Shown here: positions 26,826 through 35,463 of the stretch, piece by piece
How positions within the stretch are numbered: the first letter of the stretch is position 1
How the letters are laid out: each line of letters starts with the position of its first letter
Assembly: GCF_018861125.1 (NCBI RefSeq)
Contig: NZ_JAHKQN010000030.1
Location: 1 to 37,797, forward strand
Length of the DNA: 37,797 bases
Reading direction: 5' to 3'
Origin: Cellulophaga baltica
GTDB taxonomy: Bacteria > Bacteroidota > Bacteroidia > Flavobacteriales > Flavobacteriaceae
Translations under genes and position numbers: made by a program
The notes under the pieces: model-generated
Seen by the model: the letters and a program-made list of their open reading frames with translations, nothing else
Told to the model about the DNA's origin: nothing
Database searches by the model: none

Positions 26826-28229
26826 ATGAATTCACATGTAAAACATTCTCCAATTAAAACAGTCAATCCTTTTACAAACAAAATTGAAAAAGAGTTTGAT
26901 GTAATGACTTCTGAACAAGTTGCAAAAATTATTGACAATGCAGATGTAGCTTTTAAAAGCTGGAAAAACACTCCTTTTTCAAAAAGAGCAACAATCATAC
27001 GTAAAGTAGCGTCAATTATGAGAGAGCGGAAAGAAACTCTTGGTAAATTAGCAACTATTGAAATGGGTAAGTTACTCGCAGAAAGTATTTACGAAGTAGA
27101 ACTTTCAGCTAATATTTTTGATTATTATGCTAATAATGCTGCTGAATTTTTAGCTGATAAGCCATTAGATGTTAAGCACGGTGAAGCATTTTTAAGTTAT
27201 GAACCTATAGGGGTAATATTAAGTGTACAACCCTGGAACTTCCCTTACTACCAAATAACAAGATCTGCCGCTTCAAATTTAATGGCCGGTAATACCATGG
27301 TTTTAAAACACGCTTCAAATGTGCCACAATGCGCACAAATAATGGAAGATATTTTTAAAGAAGCAGGTTTACCAAATGGTGTTTATACTAATTTGTTTGT
27401 TCCGGGTAGATCAGTTTCCGCAATTGTTTCTAACCCAAAAATTAAAGCAGTAACCTTAACAGGTAGTAAACCCGCAGGTTCTAGTATTACAGCAGCTGCA
27501 GGTGAAAATGTTAAAAAATCAACTTTAGAATTAGGTGGTAGCGACCCTTTTATTGTTATGGCTGATGCCGATGTACAAGAAGCTGTAGATGTGGCTGTTT
27601 CAGGTAGAATGTGGAATGCAGGTCAAGTTTGCGTATCACCAAAAAGAGTTATAGTACCTAAAAGTCTGTACAATGAGTTTTTAGATAAAACTAAAAAAGC
27701 ATTTGCAAATTTAGTTGTTGGTGATCCTATGGATGCGGCTACAAATGTGGCGCCTCTAAGTTCAGAACAAGCAGCAGTTGATGTACAAAAACAGGTTCAA
27801 AAAGCAGCAGAACAAGGAGCGGCAGTACGTATAGGTGGGAATAGAGTAGATAGAGAAGGTGCATTTTTAGAACCTACATTAATCACCGATATTACCCCTG
27901 AAATGGATGCATATTTTGAAGAGATTTTTGGTCCTGTATTTATGTTATATCAATATGATACAATTGATGAAGCTATTGAAATTGCAAATGCGACTGAATT
28001 TGGTTTGGGAGGTAGTGTTTTTGGAAAAGACACTAAAAAAGCAGTTGAAGTTGCTCGTAAAATTGATACCGGTATGGTATATATAAACCATGTAACGGGT
28101 ATTGCCCCAGAATTACCATTTGGTGGTACAAAAGAATCTGGGTTTGGTAGAGAACAATCACCTGCTGGTATTTATGAATTTACAAATGCTAAACTGATAA
28201 GAACCACTTCTTCTGATAAAGCATATTAG
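26826..28229 (+). CDS. Succinate-semialdehyde-type aldehyde dehydrogenase (Sad/YneI-like)
   Basis: The product has 467 residues. Asn138 (QPWNFP), Lys161 (KHASN), Glu235 (LELGGSDPF) and catalytic Cys269 (NAGQVCVSPKR) are in place; EEIFGPV follows. KHASNVPQCA and LELGGSDPFIV match the Sad/YneI NAD-linked succinate-semialdehyde dehydrogenase branch rather than GabD. No GABA transaminase lies nearby, so its physiological aldehyde is uncertain. It is 77 bp after pntB and 50 bp before an alcohol dehydrogenase gene, which suggests an alcohol-aldehyde-acid pair. Confidence 0.87.
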   Translation: MNSHVKHSPIKTVNPFTNKIEKEFDVMTSEQVAKIIDNADVAFKSWKNTPFSKRATIIRKVASIMRERKETLGKLATIEMGKLLAESIYEVELSANIFDYYANNAAEFLADKPLDVKHGEAFLSYEPIGVILSVQPWNFPYYQITRSAASNLMAGNTMVLKHASNVPQCAQIMEDIFKEAGLPNGVYTNLFVPGRSVSAIVSNPKIKAVTLTGSKPAGSSITAAAGENVKKSTLELGGSDPFIVMADADVQEAVDVAVSGRMWNAGQVCVSPKRVIVPKSLYNEFLDKTKKAFANLVVGDPMDAATNVAPLSSEQAAVDVQKQVQKAAEQGAAVRIGGNRVDREGAFLEPTLITDITPEMDAYFEEIFGPVFMLYQYDTIDEAIEIANATEFGLGGSVFGKDTKKAVEVARKIDTGMVYINHVTGIAPELPFGGTKESGFGREQSPAGIYEFTNAKLIRTTSSDKAY

Positions 28230-28279
28230 AGCGTTTAATAAGAAAAGTTTAGAAAAAAAAACATATAAAATTATCTCAT

Positions 28280-29311
28280 ATGAAAATTCCAGAAACAATG
28301 AAAGCAGCAGTTGTGCATGAGTTTGGAGCACGATTGCAGATAGAAGAAGTTGAGGTTAAAAAACCAGGCAAAAACGAAGTTTTAGTAAAAGTGATTGCTT
28401 GTGGTGTTTGCCATACAGATTTGCATGCTATTGAAGGTGATTGGCCCGTTAAACCTATTATGCCGCTAATACCAGGTCATGAAGGTGTTGGGCATGTAGT
28501 TGCTCTTGGTGAAGATGTAGCCAATGTAAAAATTGGAGATGCCGTTGGTGTGCCTTGGCTTTATAGTGCTTGCGGATGCTGTGATTATTGTATTACAGGT
28601 TGGGAAACTTTATGCGAATCACAAGAAAACGGTGGTTATAGTGTAAATGGTGGCTTTGCCGAATACGTAATTGCTGATGCCAGGTACGTAGGTAAGTTGC
28701 CAAAAAACGCTAATTTTTTAGAATTAGCACCAATTTTATGTGCAGGTGTAACCGTTTATAAAGGTTTAAAAGAAACGGAAACAAAACCCGGAGAATGGGT
28801 CGCAATTTCAGGTATAGGAGGTCTAGGGCACGTAGCAGTTCAATATGCAAAAGCTATGGGAATGAAAGTTGCAGCGATTGACATTGCAGATGAAAAACTA
28901 GATTTAGCAAAACGGCTTGGTGCAGATATTGTTGTTAATGCTAAAAATACAGATCCAGGTACGTATTTGCAAAAAGAAATTGGTGGTGCGCATGGCGCAT
29001 TAATTACCGCAGTATCACCAATAGCTTTTAAACAAGGTATGGAGGTACTAAGACGTAAAGGTACTATGGCTTTAAATGGCTTGCCACCTGGTGATTTTGA
29101 TTTTCCAATATTTAGTACTGTTTTAAATAGAATAACCGTACGTGGTTCTATTGTTGGTACTCGTAAAGATTTGCAAGATGCTATAGATTTTGCAGTTGCG
29201 GGTAAAGTAAAAGCAAATATTCATAAAGCAAAATTAGAAGATATTAATGATGTTTTTGACCAAATGAAAGCAGGGAAAATTGAAGGACGTGTAGTTTTAG
29301 ATTTTGCCTAG
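28280..29311 (+). CDS. adhP: Zinc-dependent alcohol dehydrogenase (AdhP-like)
   Basis: The product has 343 residues, the usual medium-chain length. Catalytic zinc ligands are Cys44 (GVCHTD) and His67-Glu68 (GHEGVGH), with a Cys in [11 protein letters not shown]. The structural zinc is held by Cys98, 101, 104 and 112. The Rossmann motif is [17 protein letters not shown]. It interconverts primary alcohols and aldehydes with NAD. It is next to the aldehyde dehydrogenase and downstream of the transhydrogenase; a strong terminator follows. Confidence 0.9.
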   Translation: MKIPETMKAAVVHEFGARLQIEEVEVKKPGKNEVLVKVIACGVCHTDLHAIEGDWPVKPIMPLIPGHEGVGHVVALGEDVANVKIGDAVGVPWLYSACGCCDYCITGWETLCESQENGGYSVNGGFAEYVIADARYVGKLPKNANFLELAPILCAGVTVYKGLKETETKPGEWVAISGIGGLGHVAVQYAKAMGMKVAAIDIADEKLDLAKRLGADIVVNAKNTDPGTYLQKEIGGAHGALITAVSPIAFKQGMEVLRRKGTMALNGLPPGDFDFPIFSTVLNRITVRGSIVGTRKDLQDAIDFAVAGKVKANIHKAKLEDINDVFDQMKAGKIEGRVVLDFA

Positions 29312-29338
29312 TAGTTTTTTAATAACTTTAAAAATGAG

Positions 29339-29400
29339 AGTTACATTTTTAATTGTAAGTGGAGATTAATCTTTTTTACAATTAAAAATGTAACTTTTTA
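29339..29400 (+). terminator. Long perfect terminator after adhP
   Basis: A 20-bp arm (29339-29358, starting AGTTACATTT) pairs perfectly with 29376-29395 (ending ATGTAACT), followed by TTTT. It closes the redox block just before the cassette array. Confidence 0.85.
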
Positions 29401-29767
29401 TATTTTAATACAATTACCATTGTAAGCTTATTAAAAACAGAAAATAACACAGCTTTTAATTTAGTAGAATTGCAGTACGAAGGAAAAAAACAAGTCTAAA
29501 AATTACGTCTATCTCTCAAGGACTTTTTACTACAAAAGACTTTTATTTTTTACCATTGCGGAAAACCACATTATAAATTGATTTTGTTTTTTGATCTTTG
29601 AATAGAGCCACTTGCAGTTGTATATTTATAAAATAGCTATAAATTGCATGGTGTAAGAATATTCAACCTTAAAACAGTGGAAGCTAAAAAATACAAAACG
29701 GAACAAAACTTCCGCATAGCCAACCAAAATGGCAGTATAAAAGGAAGAAAGTTCCGCATATAAACAA
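29401..29767. other. Left flank of the cassette array with TTCCGCA repeats
   Basis: There is no gene in this 367-bp stretch. TTCCGCATA occurs at 29710-29718 and 29752-29760, each preceded by GGAA and six to eight bases. Its inverse TTGCGGAA occurs at 29556-29563 and again just inside the first cassette (29779-29786). No folded spacer of the array type is present, so this is where the array begins. It could be an entry site, but nothing proves that. Confidence 0.45.
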
Positions 29768-30382
29768 GTTGTAGCACATTGCGGAAATCAATCCTCATAA
29801 TATTATTTGTAACTTACAAACAACTATTAACCAATTATATATAAAATTATGAAAACAAAAATGACATTTGTATTGATTATAATTTTCGGAATTGTAATTA
29901 CAAGTTGCAAACAAAAGGAAGAAAAAGTTGAAGTTGAAGAAGTGAAAATAGATTTAATTAATAATGAATTTCCTGAAGCAAAACAAGAAGTGAAATCAGT
30001 TTTGGACAGTTTATTCATCAGCATTCAAAAAAGAGAAACAGAGGAATTACTTTCTTATCATTTGTACTCGGATAAATTTACAGAATTTCGTGATGGATTG
30101 CCGAGAACAGGTTCATCTGAAAATGAAGAATATGAAAGACAATTAATAAAGAATATTTCTTCTTTTGATTACAATCTTGGAGATTTAAAAATCGACATTT
30201 TTGATAGAGTTGCCATTGTTACCTTCAATGCTGATTTCCGACCTACTATTGGAGAAAATGTTGTCCAATTATGGAGACAGGGAACAATTGTATTTGTCAA
30301 GAATAACGGAGTTTGGAGAATTACGCATGAACACTTCTCACCTATGAATGTAGAAGAATCGGAATAAAAAACGTGCTACAAC
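29768..30382 (+). mobile_element. Gene cassette C1
   Basis: Start GTTGTAGCAC (29768-29777) and end GTGCTACAAC (30373-30382) are perfect reverse complements. Position 11 is A and the base before the end repeat is C, so the next position is a G-T wobble only on the - strand; two more pairs follow. It carries one gene. A folded spacer follows directly, but none precedes, making this the first unit of the array. Confidence 0.65.
29849..30367 (+). CDS. NTF2/SnoaL-like lipoprotein
   Basis: The product has 172 residues. The lipoprotein signal ends VITSC (Cys20), followed by an acidic linker. An NTF2-like domain follows: VKSVLDSLFISIQKRETEELLSYH is the first helix, then the strands VAIVTFNADFRP and NNGVWRITHEHFSPM. 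The terminal GVWRITHEHFS is characteristic of SnoaL/DUF4440-type proteins. These may be enzymes or binding proteins; function here is unknown. The stop lies 5 bp before the cassette end repeat. Confidence 0.72.
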   Translation: MKTKMTFVLIIIFGIVITSCKQKEEKVEVEEVKIDLINNEFPEAKQEVKSVLDSLFISIQKRETEELLSYHLYSDKFTEFRDGLPRTGSSENEEYERQLIKNISSFDYNLGDLKIDIFDRVAIVTFNADFRPTIGENVVQLWRQGTIVFVKNNGVWRITHEHFSPMNVEESE

Positions 30383-30499
30383 ACAGTATATAATTAATGG
30401 CTAGTTTTAGCTTACTTACGAAAATCCTCGCGGATTTTCTATTCGGTATTTGTTTGCTAAATTAGGTGCTTAAACACGCCACTAATCATATACATAACC
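30383..30499 (+). repeat. Folded inter-cassette spacer S1 (117 nt)
   Basis: Arms GTATATAATTAATGGC (30386-30401) and GCCACTAATCATATAC (30478-30493) pair over 16 positions with two A-C mismatches (G-T on the - strand). The internal hairpin GAAAATCC-TCGC-GGATTTTC is at 30420-30439. Three bases separate the left arm from CAAC; six separate the right arm from the next GTTG. The length equals that of spacer S2. Confidence 0.8.
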
Positions 30500-32102
30500 G
30501 TTGGCGGTAATTTGAATGACAACCTATAAACAAGAAATTAAAGACCATTCCAGAGAATTAATTTGGAAACACTCAATCGACAATTTAACATTGAATCGGG
30601 AGGATAGCAAAATTCTAAATTCAAAATATATTAATCGACTTTGGGACTTTGCATTTGAAGACCATATTTTAAAGTATGGAATTGCCGATAAAGTAAATGA
30701 GCAATACCTTAATGATTGGAATAGTTTTTCAGAACAAACTTATTCAACAAAAAAAACTGACGAGTTAAAAGTTGCTTATCTATGTGGACCTGAACCTCAA
30801 AATGATTTAGACCACTTATTAAATTTAGGGATTAGAATTGAAAACGTTTATGCTTTTGAAAGCGAAAAACAAGCATATAACCAAGCTCTTAATTCATTAA
30901 AAGACAGTTATCCAACTTTAAAAATATTTAATGGTAAAATTGACCACTATCTAAAATCTACGGCAGTCAAATTTGATATTGTCTATTTAGATTTTACAGC
31001 ACCTTTATTTAGCAGAGATTCTAAACCATTTCAAACTATAATTACATTATTCGAAAATCAATCATTGAGCAATCTTTCAAGTCTAATTGTAAATACTTGT
31101 TATCCTGACAAATCAAATGAAAATATTGACTTTTTGACTTCCTATTTCCATTATCAAGCATTTTATGATTATCTGATTTATGATTCATCAGATAAAGATG
31201 GAAAAGGTCGTTTTATGGAAGATAATTTTTCAGCAGGTATTTATGATAAAGAAGAGTTTAAGCCATACGTGGATAAGAATTTTGAATATGCTTATTCAGC
31301 TTTCCAAACAAATTTCATAATAAACTATAGTAATCACATTTTACCAATTACAAATGTTCTAAAAAACCCTTTGTTATTAAAAAGGTTATTTACAACAGAC
31401 TCGAAAACTATTCTAGAAGAAATAGACAAATTTGAGAAAAACGAAAGCACATATTTAAGTCCTACAAACTATTCGCTCTTCCATTTTTTTAATGAAATAA
31501 TGGAAGGTGATTCCAAAATTAAAAGAAGCTGGAAAAATTTTATTTCAAAGAATGACTATAATGGTCATAGTATGGAAATGGCTGTGAAGTTTTTCTATAT
31601 GCAATTAAATGCGCCATCAGAGGGATTTATGCAAATATTATCGGATGGAATGAAAAAATCGATTCCAGAAATAATGGCTAATATACCAGATTCAATAAAA
31701 AATGAAAGTAGAGGATTGTTTTGTGATGTCCCAATGATTCATTTATGGCAAGAATTAGCTATAAATCAATTAGGTTATCCATATCATCACAACACTAAAG
31801 CTCACAAGAGATTTTCTTATACTGCGAAGGAAAGAAAAATGTGTGTTGATATATTTACGTTTGACCAATGTAGGTCTTTGTATGATTGGCTTCCAATGAT
31901 TGAATATTATGGAGAAGATTTGAAAATTATGGAACGACAGATTTTGACAAGAATATGTATTGACGCCATCGCAAAACATAGTTTGCATATTTTACAAAAC
32001 CAGTATTTTGGAGCACACATTGTCTGTATAAATGATAGAAGTTGGTCTGAAAATCACTATTTTGATAATCGAGAAAATTTAGAATAAAAAACTACCGCCA
32101 AC
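30500..32102 (+). mobile_element. Gene cassette C2
   Basis: Start GTTGGCGGTA (30500-30509) and end TACCGCCAAC (32093-32102) are perfect reverse complements. A at position 11 faces C, and TTT (30511-30513) then pairs with AAA (32089-32091). The single gene starts 16 bp into the cassette and stops 5 bp before the end repeat. Spacers lie on both sides. Confidence 0.68.
30516..32087 (+). CDS. Methyltransferase-like protein of unknown function
   Basis: The product has 523 residues with no signal peptide. Residues about 85-160 look like a class I SAM-dependent methyltransferase fold: strand plus glycine loop VAYLCGPEPQND, acidic end of strand 2 VYAFESEK, and FDIVYLDFTAP as strand 4. The loop CGPEP is not the standard GxGxG, so SAM binding is likely but not certain. 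The long C-terminal part is helical and unfamiliar. Position as the only gene in a cassette suggests accessory function; modification or defence are possibilities, with no direct evidence. The start is the first ATG, only 16 bp inside the cassette, leaving a very short leader. Confidence 0.5.
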   Translation: MTTYKQEIKDHSRELIWKHSIDNLTLNREDSKILNSKYINRLWDFAFEDHILKYGIADKVNEQYLNDWNSFSEQTYSTKKTDELKVAYLCGPEPQNDLDHLLNLGIRIENVYAFESEKQAYNQALNSLKDSYPTLKIFNGKIDHYLKSTAVKFDIVYLDFTAPLFSRDSKPFQTIITLFENQSLSNLSSLIVNTCYPDKSNENIDFLTSYFHYQAFYDYLIYDSSDKDGKGRFMEDNFSAGIYDKEEFKPYVDKNFEYAYSAFQTNFIINYSNHILPITNVLKNPLLLKRLFTTDSKTILEEIDKFEKNESTYLSPTNYSLFHFFNEIMEGDSKIKRSWKNFISKNDYNGHSMEMAVKFFYMQLNAPSEGFMQILSDGMKKSIPEIMANIPDSIKNESRGLFCDVPMIHLWQELAINQLGYPYHHNTKAHKRFSYTAKERKMCVDIFTFDQCRSLYDWLPMIEYYGEDLKIMERQILTRICIDAIAKHSLHILQNQYFGAHIVCINDRSWSENHYFDNRENLE

Positions 32103-32219
32103 AATGGCTATAAGTAATTGCTTGTTCTTGCCTACTTGTGAAAATCCTCGCGGATTTTCAGTTTGGTGTGTACTTGCTAAATTAAGTGATAACCCACGCA
32201 ACTACTCATAGCCGAGACC
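32103..32219 (+). repeat. Folded inter-cassette spacer S2 (117 nt)
   Basis: Arms GGCTATAAGTAATTGC (32106-32121) and GCAACTACTCATAGCC (32198-32213) pair with A-C mismatches at the same two positions as S1, although most other bases differ. The internal hairpin (32140-32159) is identical to S1. The 3-nt and 6-nt flanks are identical in length to S1. Confidence 0.8.
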
Positions 32220-32271
32220 GTTGTGCATAATGCGGAAAATCGTTCTAAACATCAACATTTGAACTAAAAAA

Positions 32272-32361
32272 GCCAACGCGCAAACAGCACATTTATTTTT
32301 TTTGCCAATGCGAAAAGCCAACGCTTAAAAAAACAAAAAGAGCTGTTTCTTTGCCAACGCT
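32272..32361. repeat. Second structured repeat, copy M1
   Basis: GCCAACGC occurs at 32272, 32317 and 32353. AAACAGC (32282-32288) pairs with GCTGTTT (32342-32348). The left arm is followed by ACATTTA and the right arm preceded by AAAAAGA. The same frame with other arm bases recurs at 36065-36147. Confidence 0.6.
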
Positions 32362-32421
32362 AAATCCGTTCTTGACAATCGGAATAAAAAACTTTGCAAC
32401 ACCATTGCATCGAAATTTATT

Positions 32422-32429
32422 TATCTTTG
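32422..32429 (+). promoter_or_regulatory. -7 box of the zinc-type module
   Basis: TATCTTTG matches TAnnTTTG. It ends 5 bp before the ATG at 32435, so the transcript would start at or beside the start codon. I see no clear Zur-box palindrome around it. Confidence 0.5.
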
Positions 32430-32434
32430 TGCCA

Positions 32435-32752
32435 ATGAAATTTATAACTATCATACTATCATTATTAATTCTTGGTTTATCAATCAAACCTTGTTCTGAT
32501 GGAAATAATGCCGAAGACCAACATCAAGAAGAAATATCTGCTGAACACAATCATCAAAATGATAGTGATGATACTTGTCCAATAACTTGTATTTGTAATT
32601 GTTGCGGAATCGCAATTACATATGAACCAATTCAAACTTTTGAATTAGGTGTTAATAATCAAATCTCTACAGAAATATTATCTGTCTATCAATCAATCTA
32701 CAGATTTAACTTTCATTCCAATATCTGGCAACCGCCACAATTAATTAGCTAA
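32435..32752 (+). CDS. Small His/Cys-rich DUF6660-like protein
   Basis: The preferred start (32435) gives 105 residues; an in-frame ATG at 32351 lies inside the repeat M1 and upstream of the -7 box. MKFITIILSLLILGLSIKPC is a signal peptide, then an acidic His-rich linker (HQEEISAEHNHQND) and a cysteine cluster CPITCICNCCG. The size, signal and CxCxCC-type cluster match small Bacteroidota proteins I recall as DUF6660, often next to metal TonB receptors. It probably binds a metal in the envelope. The next gene is such a receptor, 52 bp away. Confidence 0.65.
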   Translation: MKFITIILSLLILGLSIKPCSDGNNAEDQHQEEISAEHNHQNDSDDTCPITCICNCCGIAITYEPIQTFELGVNNQISTEILSVYQSIYRFNFHSNIWQPPQLIS

Positions 32753-32804
32753 AAATATCGACTAAAAGTCAAAATTTTAAAGTTAATTAATATTTACATT
32801 TTCA

Positions 32805-34991
32805 ATGAATAAATACATATTGAGCGCAATGCTCACAATTATAACGTGCTTTTCTATAAAAGCGCAAACATCTGATATACAAATAAAGGTAGTTTCAGAA
32901 TCCGAAAACGAACCGTTATTAGGAGCAACAGTATATTTTGAGGAATTAGAAAAAGGAGCAGTAACCGATTTTGACGGAATTGCAACTTTTACAGAAATTC
33001 CAAACGGAGAACATATTATAATAATTTCATATTTAGGTTTTGAAACCTTAAAAACTACTATTCTAATCCCTAATAATTCAGATTTAATTTTCAAATTAAA
33101 AAGTGGTGGAAACGAATTGGACGAAGTTGTATTGCAATCTTCAAGAAGTACAAGAACGGTAAGAAAAATTCCAATAAGAATAGAATATATTGGTGCAGAA
33201 GAGTTAGGAGAAAAAGCCATAATGAATCCCACTAATATCTCAATGGTACTTCGTGAAAGCACAGGAATTCAAATGCAACAAACTTCTTTAAGTAGCGGAA
33301 GTACAAATATTAGAATTCAAGGACTCGATGGACGTTACACACAACTTTTAAGAGATGGATTTCCACTTTATGGAGGCTTTTCAAGTGGTTTGAGTATTTT
33401 ACAAATTCCACCTTTAGACTTGCAACAATTTGAAATTATTAAAGGAAGTTCATCTACACTTTATGGTGGTGGAGCAATTGCAGGTTTAATAAATATGGTA
33501 TCAAAAACACCAGACGAAGAACCTGCTTTAGACATTATGCTTACACAAACACAAGCATTAGGAAGTACTGCAAATGTATTTTACAGCAAACGGAATGAAA
33601 AGTTTGGTATTTCGCTTTACGGTTCAGGTCACTATCAAAAAGCTTATGACCCAGAAGATGATGGCTTTAGTAATTTACCAAAAACTAAATCTATTTCATT
33701 TAATCCAAAATTCTTTTATTATCCATCTGCCAAAACTACTTTTTGGTTTGGTCTAAACGGAACTTATGACGATAGAATTGGTGGAGACATTACTAAAATA
33801 GAAAGTGGCGAAAATGGAATTCATCAATATACAGAGGAAAACATTTCAAAAAGATTGAGTAGTCAAGCAGTTTACAAAACTCAAATAGATTCTATTAGTT
33901 CTTTGAACATTAAAAATAGTGTATCCTTTTTCGATAGAAATTTAACGATTCCCGATTTCAATTTTGATGGTAAACAAACCAACACATTTACAGAAATAAC
34001 TTATCAAAGAGAAACATCAAGAGCAGATTGGATTTTTGGAGCAAATTTATATACTTCAAACTTTGACGAAAATGATAATGCAACTTTACAACGTGACCAA
34101 AAAGACATCACTTACGGAATGTTTGCTAACAATATTTATGACCTTTCCGAGAATTGGATTTTAGAAACTGGATTGCGAGCAGATTACAATACTGATTTTG
34201 GTTTTTTTCCACTTCCAAAAATTTCATTGCTTTATAAAAATGATAGCGGATTTTCGAGTAGAATTGGTGGTGGTTTAGGTTACAAAATTCCAGATATTTT
34301 TACAGAAGAGGCTGAATTTATAAACTTTGAAAATGTACTTGGCATTGATAAATCTTCATTAAAAGCAGAACGTTCCTATGGTGTAAATCTTGATTTCAAT
34401 TACCAAACACGTTTATTTGAAAACATTGGTTTTTCTATTAATCAACTTTTTTATGTTACAGCAATTAACAACGGTTTGTTATTGAATAGTACAAATAACG
34501 GTTTGTTTGCATTTGAAAATGCAACTGATGAAATTTTTAGCAAAGGAGCAGAAACAAATATAAAGTTTACTTATAAAGATTTTAGATGGTTTTTAAATTA
34601 TGCGCTTATAGACACTAAATTGAACTATTTGGCAGGAAATCCACAAAAACCACTAACCGCAAAACATAATGCAGGAAGTGTATTGATGTACGAATCTGAA
34701 AAATGGCGTATAGGTTATGAAACTTTTTACACAGGAAAACAATTTTTATCTAACGGAACCGAAACGACAGATTTTGTAACTATGGGTTTACTATTAATGC
34801 GTAATTTTAAATTTGGTAGTGCATTTGTGAACTTTGAAAATTTTACAGACAGAAGACAAAGTAGGTTTTCACCTTTGGTTTTACCACCACACGAAAATCC
34901 AGAATTTCCAGAAATCTATGCACCAACAGACGGTTTTATTTTTAGCGTTGGAATTATTATTAAACCGTTTGGAAACGAAGAGCATCATTAA
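32805..34991 (+). CDS. TonB-dependent receptor, probable metal (zinc) uptake
   Basis: The product has 728 residues with a signal peptide ending IKAQ (about 20). A carboxypeptidase-regulatory-like domain spans about 23-100. The plug includes VLRESTGIQMQQTS, NIRIQGLDGRYTQLLRDG, LDLQQFEIIKGSSSTLYGGG and AGLINMVSK. The barrel ends SVGIIIKPFGNEEHH. The length is that of metal or siderophore receptors, much shorter than SusC, and no SusD follows. Immediate linkage (2 bp) to a Fur/Zur regulator and a His/Cys-rich protein points to metal, most likely zinc. Copper or iron chelates cannot be excluded. Confidence 0.85.
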   Translation: MNKYILSAMLTIITCFSIKAQTSDIQIKVVSESENEPLLGATVYFEELEKGAVTDFDGIATFTEIPNGEHIIIISYLGFETLKTTILIPNNSDLIFKLKSGGNELDEVVLQSSRSTRTVRKIPIRIEYIGAEELGEKAIMNPTNISMVLRESTGIQMQQTSLSSGSTNIRIQGLDGRYTQLLRDGFPLYGGFSSGLSILQIPPLDLQQFEIIKGSSSTLYGGGAIAGLINMVSKTPDEEPALDIMLTQTQALGSTANVFYSKRNEKFGISLYGSGHYQKAYDPEDDGFSNLPKTKSISFNPKFFYYPSAKTTFWFGLNGTYDDRIGGDITKIESGENGIHQYTEENISKRLSSQAVYKTQIDSISSLNIKNSVSFFDRNLTIPDFNFDGKQTNTFTEITYQRETSRADWIFGANLYTSNFDENDNATLQRDQKDITYGMFANNIYDLSENWILETGLRADYNTDFGFFPLPKISLLYKNDSGFSSRIGGGLGYKIPDIFTEEAEFINFENVLGIDKSSLKAERSYGVNLDFNYQTRLFENIGFSINQLFYVTAINNGLLLNSTNNGLFAFENATDEIFSKGAETNIKFTYKDFRWFLNYALIDTKLNYLAGNPQKPLTAKHNAGSVLMYESEKWRIGYETFYTGKQFLSNGTETTDFVTMGLLLMRNFKFGSAFVNFENFTDRRQSRFSPLVLPPHENPEFPEIYAPTDGFIFSVGIIIKPFGNEEHH

Positions 34992-34993
34992 CT

Positions 34994-35410
34994 ATGAAAA
35001 CAATTGAAGAATTTTTAGAGTCAAAAAATATTAGAGTAACTGCAATGCGTTTATTAATTTATAAATTCCTTGCCGAAAAACTAGTTGCAGTTACGTTAAG
35101 TGATATAGAAAATGCTTTTGAGAAAGCAGATAGAACAACATTGTACAGAACTATTAAAACATTTGAAGAAAAAGAAATTGTGCATCAAATAGACGATGGC
35201 ACAGGAATAACGAAATATGCTTTGTGCGAAAAGGGTTGTAATTGTGAGATTGAAACCGATTTGCATTTACATTTTCATTGTAATAACTGTAATGAAACCA
35301 TTTGTTTAACAGAACATAAAATCCCTCAAATAAAAGTGCCTGATGGCTTTGTTTCAGAAAATGTAAACTTGGTTGTAAAAGGTATTTGCGATAAATGTAG
35401 CGGACAATAA
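34994..35410 (+). CDS. Fur-family regulator, Zur-like
   Basis: The product has 138 residues. The N-terminal winged helix (about 5-78) shows RVTAMRLLIYKFL and DRTTLYRTIKTFEEKEIVH. The metal domain has HLHFHC (His91, 93, 95), structural zinc cysteines Cys96/Cys99 and Cys132/Cys135 (CDKC), plus an extra GCNC at about 81-84. Start is 2 bp after the receptor stop, so the regulator is co-transcribed with its likely target. With zinc bound it would repress the module. Iron-type Fur is less likely given the short length and context, but the assignment is inferential. Confidence 0.85.
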   Translation: MKTIEEFLESKNIRVTAMRLLIYKFLAEKLVAVTLSDIENAFEKADRTTLYRTIKTFEEKEIVHQIDDGTGITKYALCEKGCNCEIETDLHLHFHCNNCNETICLTEHKIPQIKVPDGFVSENVNLVVKGICDKCSGQ

Positions 35411-35463
35411 ATGCACTTCCATTGCATTGGTTATTATAGCATTTTTACATAAAATTAGAAACT

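Noticed and set aside
29407-29499. Open frame reading ENNTAFNLVELQYEGKKQV
   Set aside because: About 30 codons with no start, partly overlapping the terminator tail region. It looks slightly protein-like but is too short to support a remnant call.
30383-32219. CRISPR-like array
   Set aside because: The repeated spacers are over 100 nt, flank whole genes, are only five in number and are not regularly interspaced. There are no cas genes.
32351-32434. Upstream start for the DUF6660-like gene
   Set aside because: It lies inside repeat M1 and upstream of the -7 box, and would bury the signal peptide behind 28 residues.
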